Shown: piece after piece, positions 1 through 5,813 of the stretch
Layout of the letters: every line of letters begins with the position of its first letter
Position numbering within the stretch: position 1 is the first letter of the stretch
NCBI GenBank assembly: GCA_013330975.1
Contig: DUHG01000084.1
Location: 9,504-15,316 of the forward strand
DNA from: Candidatus Bathyarchaeota archaeon
GTDB lineage: Archaea; Thermoproteota; Bathyarchaeia; Bathyarchaeales; Bathycorpusculaceae
Direction of reading: 5' to 3'
Length of the DNA: 5,813 nucleotides
The notes under the pieces: generated by a model
The model's database searches: none
What the model saw: the letters and a program-made list of their open reading frames with translations, nothing else
What the model was told of the DNA's origin: nothing
Program-made: the position numbers and the translations under genes

Positions 1-536
1 AGTCCGATTTCTGCAAACATGTTTGGAAATGTTCGAATGCGCTTGTTGCCTGCCACGAAAGCCGAGTTCACGATCTTAATGGCCTGTTTCTTCACGTAGT
101 CTCTAAAATCAGCTATGCTCAGAAAATGCAAGTTGGGAGTGTCATGCCACTCAAAAGGCAAAGAGGGTACAACAGGGACTTTTCCTCCGAAAAACATTTG
201 GAATCGCGCTTTGTAGTAGAGGAAATTTGGAAACCCAACTATGACTCTCCGTCCTACTCGCAAGGCTTCCTTGAGAACGAATGCCGGTTTCTTTACTTGC
301 TGAAAAGTCTGGTTCAATACTACATAATCGAAAGATTTGTCACCGTATGCCGAAAGCCCGGTGTCTATGTCTTCTTGGAACACGCTTAGACCTTTCGCAA
401 CACACTGATGGATAGCTGTCTCGCCAATCTCAATGCCTTGGGCATGAACGTGTTTTTCTTCAACTATTCGGGAAAGAAGCTCACCGTCGCCACACCCAAG
501 ATCAAGAACGGAAGCGCCATCTTCTATCCATCCCAT
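1..536 (-). CDS. metW: MetW-like methyltransferase-fold protein, partial (C-terminus cut by window edge)
   Basis: Translating the minus strand gives an uninterrupted frame from position 536 to the left edge (178 codons). It has an N-terminal SAM-binding motif, VLDLGCGDGELL, at residues 10-21, an acidic residue after beta-2 (GIEI, Glu36), and the MetW-type stretches DYVVLNQTFQ, VGFPNFLYYKARF and LPFEWHDTPN. MetW is usually about 195-205 residues, so only some 10-20 residues should be missing at the C-terminus. MetW is the customary partner of MetX; its exact biochemical role in methionine synthesis is not settled. The gene follows metX by 44 bases and is surely cotranscribed with it. The start is uncertain. 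ATG at 536 gives a protein whose N-terminus is somewhat shorter than usual: the family-like residues KIEHDLI lie just upstream in the open frame, and the only conventional start there is TTG at 542. No clear Shine-Dalgarno site precedes either codon. Identity is confident; start is not. Confidence 0.9.
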   Translation of the reverse strand, partial: MGWIEDGASVLDLGCGDGELLSRIVEEKHVHAQGIEIGETAIHQCVAKGLSVFQEDIDTGLSAYGDKSFDYVVLNQTFQQVKKPAFVLKEALRVGRRVIVGFPNFLYYKARFQMFFGGKVPVVPSLPFEWHDTPNLHFLSIADFRDYVKKQAIKIVNSAFVAGNKRIRTFPNMFAEIG

Positions 537-580
537 GATCAAATCATGTTCAATCTTGCTACAAAAGCTGACCAGTCTTA

Positions 581-1714
581 TCAGCCACCATTTTTTCCGT
601 TGGAGACTGTCTGCAGGAAATGTTTGATGAGATGTGTCTCCTCTTCAACCTCAAGTAGGAATGCATCATGCCCGTAGGTGCTGCTGACCTCGCAGTAACT
701 TGCTTCCACCTCTGCCACCTTGAGCGCTTTAACAATTTCTTGCGACTGGTAAGAGGGATAGAGCCAGTCAGATTTGAACGCGATGACTAAAACCTTCGCC
801 TTCAAGCCCTTGAAAATGTCAGTTAGTTCATGGCCGTTGAGGACGTTGAAGTAATCGATTGCCTTGGTGATGTAGAGATAAGAGTTGGCATCAAAACGCT
901 TTACGAAGTTGTCGCCTCTGTACCTCAGATAGCCTTCCACTTCGAAGTCTGCCGAGAACTTGAAAGGTTCCTTTTGGGTTTTGAAACGTCGCCCAAATTT
1001 TTCCGCCATCGAAACGTCGCTCATATAGGTTATGTGTCCGATCATGCGAGCCACCGCCAAGCCCTTCGCTGGAACAGATGAGCCATAATAGTTGCCTTGC
1101 TTCCAATTTGGGTCCGCCATAATCGCCTGGCGACCAACTTCGTTGAAAGCAATCTGCTGTGGGGTATGCTTCAAAGCAGTGGCTATCGGAATCGCGGACC
1201 GAATCCTCTCCGGATAAGTCACCATCCACTGCAAGACCTGCATACCGCCCATTGAACCGCCCACAACGGAGAGGAGCTTTTCTATTCTCAAGTGATCCAC
1301 GAGATGGCGTTGCGCTTTAACCATGTCACTAATGGTCACCAGAGGAAAATCAGTACCGTAAGGCTTCCCGGTTTTGGTATTGACAGAAGAAGGACCGGTT
1401 GAACCTTGGCAGCCACCAATGACATTGGAACAGATTACAAAATACTTCTGGGTATCCAAAGCTTTTCCAGGTCCAATCATGGTGTCCCACCAGCCAACCG
1501 TGGATTTGCCATTGTGATAGCCCGCTGCATGAGCGTCTCCAGACAGAGCGTGCAGCACAAGAATTGCGTTTGACTTGACCGCGTTCAGTTCACCATAGGT
1601 CTCATAAGCTAGCGATATTGGCCCAAGCTTTTCTCCAGATTCCAGCGCTAACTCATGCGGCGGTGGGGCAAAAGTGAACTGTTTGGTCTCGATGTGCTCC
1701 AGAGAAGGGGGCAT
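581..1714 (-). CDS. metX: Homoserine O-acetyltransferase (MetX, alpha/beta-hydrolase fold)
   Basis: This 377-residue protein has the usual MetX length and signatures: [10 protein letters not shown] (35-44), the oxyanion-region motif [12 protein letters not shown] (54-65), [14 protein letters not shown] (75-88) and [13 protein letters not shown] (96-108). The nucleophile elbow VGGSMGGMQ places the catalytic serine at Ser154. The acid is Asp316 in FKSDWLYP and the histidine is His349 in STYGHDAF, completing the Ser-Asp-His triad. The enzyme transfers an acyl group from acyl-CoA to the homoserine hydroxyl in the cytoplasm, the activating step towards methionine. Acetyl-CoA is the likely donor because the upstream neighbour resembles O-acetylhomoserine sulfhydrylase, but some MetX-fold enzymes use succinyl-CoA and I cannot exclude that here. 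ATG 1714 lies 24 bases after the metY stop and is preceded by a strong GAGAGGTGA site, which supports this start and tight coupling to metY. Confidence 0.95.
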   Translation of the reverse strand: MPPSLEHIETKQFTFAPPPHELALESGEKLGPISLAYETYGELNAVKSNAILVLHALSGDAHAAGYHNGKSTVGWWDTMIGPGKALDTQKYFVICSNVIGGCQGSTGPSSVNTKTGKPYGTDFPLVTISDMVKAQRHLVDHLRIEKLLSVVGGSMGGMQVLQWMVTYPERIRSAIPIATALKHTPQQIAFNEVGRQAIMADPNWKQGNYYGSSVPAKGLAVARMIGHITYMSDVSMAEKFGRRFKTQKEPFKFSADFEVEGYLRYRGDNFVKRFDANSYLYITKAIDYFNVLNGHELTDIFKGLKAKVLVIAFKSDWLYPSYQSQEIVKALKVAEVEASYCEVSSTYGHDAFLLEVEEETHLIKHFLQTVSNGKNGG

Positions 1715-1726
1715 TTTCGGAAGTTG

Positions 1727-1735
1727 TCACCTCTC
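1727..1735 (-). promoter_or_regulatory. Shine-Dalgarno site of metX
   Basis: On the minus strand GAGAGGTGA lies 12 bases before the metX ATG, inside the 24-base gap after metY. It matches the archaeal 16S rRNA 3' end well. With no promoter between the genes, it indicates a metY-metX transcript on which metX is independently initiated. Confidence 0.7.
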
Positions 1736-1738
1736 TGC

Positions 1739-3049
<1,311 letters not shown>

Positions 3050-3061
3050 TCAAGAGATTGG

Positions 3062-3074
3062 ATAACGACGTTAT
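3062..3074. promoter_or_regulatory. Palindrome over the metY promoter (candidate operator)
   Basis: ATAACG-A-CGTTAT is a palindrome with 6-bp arms and a 1-bp centre. An overlapping longer-range pair, GGATA (3060-3064) with TATCC (3074-3078), surrounds it. It covers the downstream half of the candidate metY TATA box, so a bound protein could block TBP/TFB or polymerase. The obvious candidate ligand-responsive binder is the divergent HTH-CBS protein; this is inference. Confidence 0.4.
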
Positions 3075-3076
3075 AT
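3070..3076 (-). promoter_or_regulatory. Candidate TATA box of the metYXW transcript
   Basis: The minus strand reads AAAAAAGGATATAAC here, a purine-rich BRE-like stretch followed by ATATAAC. Its centre is about 45 bp before ATG 3028. A start some 25 bp downstream gives a leader of about 20 nt that contains the GAGGA site. This is inferred from sequence alone; the adjacent A-rich tract could supply another box. Confidence 0.5.
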
Positions 3077-3092
3077 CCTTTTTTGTCTTTTT

Positions 3093-3108
3093 TATTCCAA
3101 AAGGAATA
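3093..3108. promoter_or_regulatory. Palindrome over the HTH-CBS gene promoter (candidate operator)
   Basis: TATTCC-AAAA-GGAATA is a perfect inverted repeat with 6-bp arms and a 4-bp spacer. It overlaps the BRE/TATA-like region of the rightward gene, which would suit autorepression by its product. Its sequence differs from the palindrome at 3062-3074, so if both are operators they may bind different proteins or with different affinity. Confidence 0.45.
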
Positions 3109-3112
3109 TTAA
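3104..3112 (+). promoter_or_regulatory. Candidate TATA box of the HTH-CBS gene (leaderless)
   Basis: GAATATTAA lies after a purine-rich AAAAGG stretch, with its centre about 26-27 bp before ATG 3135. Archaeal transcription starts about 25 bp past the TATA box, so the mRNA would begin at or next to the start codon. No Shine-Dalgarno sequence is present before the ATG, which agrees with a leaderless message. Confidence 0.5.
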
Positions 3113-3134
3113 GCATAGAACAAATTACCGAATC

Positions 3135-3689
3135 ATGTTTCCCTCAACCGAGGAAATCGCCCACAAACGAAGACAGCTAGGACTGAGACAGGCCGAACTG
3201 GCGAAACTTGCAGGCGTAAGCCAATCACTCATCGCAAAGCTGGAATCTGGAAGGATTGACACATCATACAAGAAAGTAAAAACCATATTTGAAGCACTTG
3301 AAAGAATCGAAACGAAAACGAAAATCCAAGCTGGCACGGTTTTGCATCCAAGAATAATTGGCGTTCAGACAACCGATCCTGTTTCAAAAGTTGTTCAGCT
3401 AATGAAGAATCACGGTTACTCTCAGCTACCTGTGTTTGAAGGAAAACAATCCGTAGGCAGCATATCTGAGAAAACCATTCTTCGTCAAATCCTGGACGGA
3501 AAAGCTCTAATTCAAATCGCATCTCTGCCAGCCGCAAAAATTATGGAAGAGGCTTTTCCGCAAGTTGCAGAAGACGCGCCTTTATCACTTATTTCGAGCC
3601 TTCTTCAAGTGTACTCTGCAGTTCTGGTAGCCACCAAAGGGACTGTAGTGGGGATAATAACGAAAGCAGATTTGCTCAGAATGCTCTGA
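3135..3689 (+). CDS. HTH-CBS transcriptional regulator (XRE-type HTH plus CBS pair, COG3620-like)
   Basis: This 184-residue cytoplasmic protein has an N-terminal XRE/Cro-type helix-turn-helix. The family-typical opening (STEEIAHKRRQLGL) precedes the HTH core at about residues 19-41 (QAELAKLAGVSQSLIAKLESG). Two CBS repeats follow, at about 72-124 (VQTTDPVSKVVQLMKNHGYSQLPVFE) and about 133-184 (EDAPLSLISSLL, ending VVGIITKADLLRML). CBS pairs bind adenosine-containing ligands such as AMP, ATP or SAM, so this looks like a one-component sensor-regulator. The architecture is common in archaea but mostly uncharacterised. The gene is divergent from metYXW across 106 bp with a palindrome on each promoter, which makes local control of methionine genes and of itself plausible. 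The start fits a leaderless transcript. Domain calls are firm; ligand and target are inferred. Confidence 0.88.
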   Translation: MFPSTEEIAHKRRQLGLRQAELAKLAGVSQSLIAKLESGRIDTSYKKVKTIFEALERIETKTKIQAGTVLHPRIIGVQTTDPVSKVVQLMKNHGYSQLPVFEGKQSVGSISEKTILRQILDGKALIQIASLPAAKIMEEAFPQVAEDAPLSLISSLLQVYSAVLVATKGTVVGIITKADLLRML

Positions 3690-3733
3690 AGCCCATAGTA
3701 CTACCTGGAAAAGTAACCCTGAAAAGGGCTAAC

Positions 3734-3742
3734 TTAAATATA
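3734..3742 (+). promoter_or_regulatory. Candidate TATA box of the small HTH regulator
   Basis: TTAAATATA is centred about 44 bp before ATG 3782. It would place transcription start near 3764, giving a leader of about 18 nt that includes the GAGGT site. The TTATATAA inside the following palindrome is an alternative box, but it would start transcription only a few bases before the ATG, leaving the Shine-Dalgarno site outside the message. Confidence 0.5.
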
Positions 3743-3745
3743 AGT

Positions 3746-3759
3746 CTGTTATATAACAG
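3746..3759. promoter_or_regulatory. Perfect 14-bp palindrome, candidate operator
   Basis: CTGTTATATAACAG equals its own reverse complement over all 14 bases. It lies between the TATA-like box and the predicted transcription start of the downstream HTH gene, a position where archaeal repressors block polymerase. Autoregulation by the dimeric HTH protein encoded next door is the simplest reading. No binding data are available here. Confidence 0.55.
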
Positions 3760-3768
3760 TAACCCAAC

Positions 3769-3773
3769 GAGGT
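3769..3773 (+). promoter_or_regulatory. Shine-Dalgarno site of the small HTH regulator
   Basis: GAGGT, within GAGGTCAT (7 of 8 bases of the GAGGTGAT consensus), ends 8 bases before ATG 3782 and supports that start. Confidence 0.6.
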
Positions 3774-3781
3774 CATCAAAA

Positions 3782-4108
3782 ATGTCCACTTCATGCGAAA
3801 AAGTCTCCAGACACATCCTACCACTATACAGAAGCTTCACAGCTAGGGAACTGACAGAAAAGTATAGCTTCACACAAGTGAATGCAGCAAAGAGCCTCGG
3901 CACAACGCAAGCTGCAATCAGTCAATACGTGACTAGCAAACGTGGAAGCAAAGGCATACAAAATTATGAAGAAATAGTGCCTTCAGTGCAAAAAGCCGCT
4001 GCTAAAGCAGCCCGGCAAATCTCAGAGGAAAAAATGACTGCCGAGGAGTTCAGCGTATCCTTCTGTGAGCTCTGCAACGAGCTACGCCGAGAGAAGAAAA
4101 TAACCTGA
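3782..4108 (+). CDS. Small archaeal HTH transcriptional regulator (COG2522-like) with CxxC
   Basis: This 108-residue basic protein has a central helix-turn-helix at about residues 31-54 (TQVNAAKSLGTTQAAISQYVTSKRG), resembling archaeal XRE-type regulators of the COG2522 group. A helical segment follows (PSVQKAAAKAARQISEEKMTAEEF). The C-terminal CELC pair (Cys95, Cys98) together with Cys5 near the N-terminus is a pattern I associate with this group and could bind a metal or act as a redox switch; a fourth ligand is not obvious. The gene has its own TATA-like box, a Shine-Dalgarno site and a perfect palindrome in the promoter. It follows the HTH-CBS gene by 92 bp and converges with HMG-CoA reductase, 29 bp away. 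The regulon is unknown; self-control is likely, and control of a neighbour is only possible. Confidence 0.82.
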   Translation: MSTSCEKVSRHILPLYRSFTARELTEKYSFTQVNAAKSLGTTQAAISQYVTSKRGSKGIQNYEEIVPSVQKAAAKAARQISEEKMTAEEFSVSFCELCNELRREKKIT

Positions 4109-4137
4109 TACCCCAGCTCCGAAGAAGCCTCGTCTTG

Positions 4138-5418
4138 TCAATTTTGCTCATTGACTGAACTCAAATTCTCAGCAATCTCTCTTGCGCGATCCATTCGGAT
4201 CTTTCTCTCACTAACCATCTTATCTACGACTCGTTCAACTAACTCTTCAGGCACCCCTGCAGCGACAGCAATATTTCGTGCGTGAAGTGACATGTGACCA
4301 CGTTGAATACCTTCGTGTGCTAGCGCTCTGAGCGCAGCTAGATTTTGAGCCAGACCAACCGCTGCCAATACCTCCCCAAATTCATTGGCGGTTTTAACAT
4401 TGAGGATTTTCAGGGCTATCTTCGCGATCGGATGAGTTCGTACGGCGCCACCAATAAGACCGACAGCCATGGGTAGCTCAATCATTCCAACTAAGTCACC
4501 CCTTTCATTTTTATCCCAGGTAGAAAGCGAAGTGTATTGACCCTGCAGTGCGGCAAAAGCATGGCCTCCAGCCTCAATGGCCCTGTGATCGTTGCCCGTT
4601 GCCAAGATTACAGCCACTATCCCGTTCATAACGCCTTTGTTGTGTGTTGCAGCTCGATAGGGATCTGCTTCTGCGAATGCAGAAGCGTTAACGATGCCGT
4701 TTACTACTTCGTCACCGCCAACGGATTCCTTTGGAACAGTACACCATGCTTTGGCGAGGCGTTTGGTGGCAAGATTTGAAATAATTCTAAGGTTCACTCT
4801 GCCGCCTGTTATCCGCTCTATTGTTGGCGCAACTGATTCAGCCATCGTGTTGACTGCGTTTGCTCCCATTGCATCGCGGCAGTCAACGTGCAGCTCTGTG
4901 ATAACCATGGGACCGATTTTTGTAAGTATCACTTTTGCACCCAAGTCTTTGGCTCCGCCTCCCAGAGAAAAAAGCACCGGATCTTGATCGTTTGCTATCT
5001 TGAGAATCTCTTGTTTGGCCGCCAAGACAGCTAACTTTGCAGCCTCAGGATCTTTGGTGTTGAAGACTTGAACCTGACCAATCATTACCGGTGGTGTGCT
5101 GCTTGTGAAGAACCCCCCTCCTTCACGAACCATCTTTGCTGCGTAGCTGGCTGCCGCAACGACTGATGGTTCCTCAGTAGCCATAGGAATCAAATAGTCT
5201 TGATTGTTTATGAGAAAGTTGACACCGATGCCAAGAGGAGTCTGGATGGCGCCAACTACGTTTTCAATCATATGATTCGCCAGATCCATAGAAAGAGATC
5301 CGGTATTCTGCAGAAGCGAAATTTCTTCGTCTGACAAACCGGCAAATTGCTTGACTAATAATAGGCGTTCTTTCGGTGTCAGTTTGTAGAAACCTGGAAA
5401 CATAGAGGAGTTGGACAT
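4138..5418 (-). CDS. hmgA: Class II hydroxymethylglutaryl-CoA reductase
   Basis: This 426-residue soluble enzyme reduces HMG-CoA to mevalonate with two NAD(P)H, the committed step to archaeal isoprenoid lipids, or runs in reverse in mevalonate degraders. It aligns by eye along its length with the class II enzyme of Pseudomonas mevalonii: MDLANHMIENVVG, ATEEPSVVAAASY, RDAMGANAVNTMAE, DPYRAATHNKGVMNG, ILATGNDHRAIEAG, GLIGGAVRTHP, VGLAQNLAALRALAHEGIQ and GHMSLHARNIAV. The catalytic set is present: Glu83, Lys261, Asp277 and His375 (Glu83, Lys267, Asp283 and His381 in P. mevalonii). Asp146, tied to NADH preference there, is also present. There are no membrane segments. ATG 5418 is chosen over the in-frame GTG at 5433 because a perfect GGTGAT Shine-Dalgarno site overlaps the extra codons. 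The gene follows the beta-CASP gene by 79 bp with its own promoter. An anabolic role is assumed, since no degradation genes are seen nearby. Confidence 0.95.
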   Translation of the reverse strand: MSNSSMFPGFYKLTPKERLLLVKQFAGLSDEEISLLQNTGSLSMDLANHMIENVVGAIQTPLGIGVNFLINNQDYLIPMATEEPSVVAAASYAAKMVREGGGFFTSSTPPVMIGQVQVFNTKDPEAAKLAVLAAKQEILKIANDQDPVLFSLGGGAKDLGAKVILTKIGPMVITELHVDCRDAMGANAVNTMAESVAPTIERITGGRVNLRIISNLATKRLAKAWCTVPKESVGGDEVVNGIVNASAFAEADPYRAATHNKGVMNGIVAVILATGNDHRAIEAGGHAFAALQGQYTSLSTWDKNERGDLVGMIELPMAVGLIGGAVRTHPIAKIALKILNVKTANEFGEVLAAVGLAQNLAALRALAHEGIQRGHMSLHARNIAVAAGVPEELVERVVDKMVSERKIRMDRAREIAENLSSVNEQN

Positions 5419-5425
5419 ACGGTGA

Positions 5426-5431
5426 ATCACC
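5426..5431 (-). promoter_or_regulatory. Shine-Dalgarno site of HMG-CoA reductase
   Basis: GGTGAT on the minus strand, 7 bases before ATG 5418, matches the archaeal anti-Shine-Dalgarno core exactly. It decides against the upstream GTG start. Confidence 0.7.
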
Positions 5432-5454
5432 ACAGTCGTTAACAGTTGAATAGG

Positions 5455-5468
5455 CTTTTAAGTTTTGT
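5455..5468 (-). promoter_or_regulatory. Candidate BRE/TATA promoter of HMG-CoA reductase
   Basis: The minus strand reads ACAAAACTTAAAAG, an A-rich BRE-like part followed by a CTTAAAAG box. Transcription about 26 bp downstream would begin near 5432, giving a short leader of about 14 nt with the GGTGAT site near its 5' end. The gene therefore probably does not depend on readthrough from the upstream nuclease gene. Confidence 0.5.
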
Positions 5469-5497
5469 AGAGTTACTTCCTGAACAACGTGGCAGAC

Positions 5498-5813
5498 TTA
5501 GTTTGGGGATGGCATAGCAGTAGCTGGAATCCCCAGACGTTTGTGGATCTCACGGGCTAGAATATCGCCATAGCTAACCCGGAAATTGTCAGTTATCACT
5601 TGCTTGGGCTTGGAGCGTTTCACATACTCAATTAGACCATTGAAGTCTGAATGATCACTCAACGCAACCACATGTTCCTTTCTTCCGACTTGTCTGCACG
5701 CGGAACGGAATTCCCAACCACTTACGCATATGCGATGTGCGTCTAGACCGATTGTGCCTCTGGAGTTCATGTGATAAAAAGCAATACAGGGCAGATCTTT
5801 ATCCAGCAGTTCT
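5498..5813 (-). CDS. Beta-CASP metallo-beta-lactamase nuclease, partial (C-terminal part only)
   Basis: The frame is open from the right edge to a TAA at 5498, giving 104 C-terminal residues; the true start lies outside the window, so the internal ATG at 5770 is not the start. GLDAHRICVSGWEFR (22-36) resembles the strand before motif B in beta-CASP nucleases. ALSDHSDFNGLIEYVKRSKPKQVI (50-73) is the RMMBL-type segment, with the motif B histidine at His54. Family members are zinc-dependent RNA or DNA nucleases (mRNA 3'-end processing factors, Artemis/SNM1-type repair nucleases). The usual motif C His-Gly is replaced here by Thr-Asp-Asn (VITDNFR, 72-78). The metal-binding HxHxDH domain is not in view, so activity cannot be judged. 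The family call is fairly firm; RNA versus DNA substrate is undecided. Confidence 0.75.
   Translation of the reverse strand, partial: ELLDKDLPCIAFYHMNSRGTIGLDAHRICVSGWEFRSACRQVGRKEHVVALSDHSDFNGLIEYVKRSKPKQVITDNFRVSYGDILAREIHKRLGIPATAMPSPN

Noticed and set aside
126..677. Plus-strand frames of 87 and 89 residues at the left end
   Set aside because: They are antisense to metW and the metX 3' end, which carry clear SAM-binding and family motifs on the minus strand.
891..1229. Minus-strand frame of 112 residues overlapping metX in another frame
   Set aside because: metX is complete with its Ser-Asp-His triad across this stretch, and the alternative product has no family-like motifs.
3079..3096. 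T-rich tract on the plus strand as a terminator
   Set aside because: It lies between two divergent promoters with no plus-strand gene upstream; on the minus strand it is the A-rich tract before the metY TATA-like box.
3717..3728. CCCT-GAAA-AGGG hairpin as a terminator of the HTH-CBS gene
   Set aside because: The stem is only 4 bp and no T-run follows, so it is not a convincing archaeal or bacterial terminator.
3229..3903. Minus-strand frames opposite the two regulator genes
   Set aside because: They are antisense to genes with firm HTH and CBS domains and lack start signals.
5419..5433. GTG start at 5433 for HMG-CoA reductase
   Set aside because: The five extra codons contain the perfect GGTGAT Shine-Dalgarno site of the ATG at 5418, and the codon sits at or before the predicted transcription start.

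Overview
The window looks like chromosomal DNA from an archaeon of roughly balanced base composition. The evidence is: BRE/TATA-like boxes about 25 bp before likely transcription starts, Shine-Dalgarno sites of the GAGGTGAT type, one apparently leaderless gene, two typically archaeal small regulators (an HTH-CBS protein and a COG2522-type HTH protein), a mevalonate-pathway HMG-CoA reductase, and a beta-CASP nuclease. I cannot fix the lineage from this sequence. An uncultured TACK- or Thermoplasmata-like archaeon is a guess.

Layout. Positions 1-3028 hold a minus-strand methionine cluster read in the order metY (O-acetylhomoserine sulfhydrylase), metX (homoserine O-acyltransferase), metW (SAM-dependent methyltransferase fold, cut by the left edge). 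A 106-bp divergent promoter region (3029-3134) separates metY from a plus-strand HTH-CBS regulator (3135-3689). This region carries two palindromes, one on each promoter. A second plus-strand regulator follows (3782-4108). It is a small HTH protein with a CxxC pair, and a perfect 14-bp palindrome lies between its TATA-like box and its start. It is convergent with a minus-strand class II HMG-CoA reductase (4138-5418), which has its own promoter and Shine-Dalgarno site. At the right edge, on the minus strand, is the C-terminal part of a metallo-beta-lactamase/beta-CASP nuclease (5498 to beyond 5813).

How the genes may work together. MetX acylates homoserine and MetY replaces the acyl group with sulfide to give homocysteine, so the cluster encodes the direct sulfhydrylation route towards methionine. 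MetW is the usual MetX partner. The HTH-CBS protein is well placed to be the local regulator: it is divergent from metY, its DNA-binding and ligand-binding modules are fused, and CBS pairs can bind SAM or adenosine nucleotides. HMG-CoA reductase makes mevalonate for archaeal isoprenoid lipids and is probably a separate unit. There is no tRNA, rRNA, CRISPR array or mobile element. The only gene-free stretches are short: 3029-3134, 3690-3781, 4109-4137 and 5419-5497. The most novel candidate here is the pair of uncharacterised regulators with visible candidate operators; all regulatory claims are inference.
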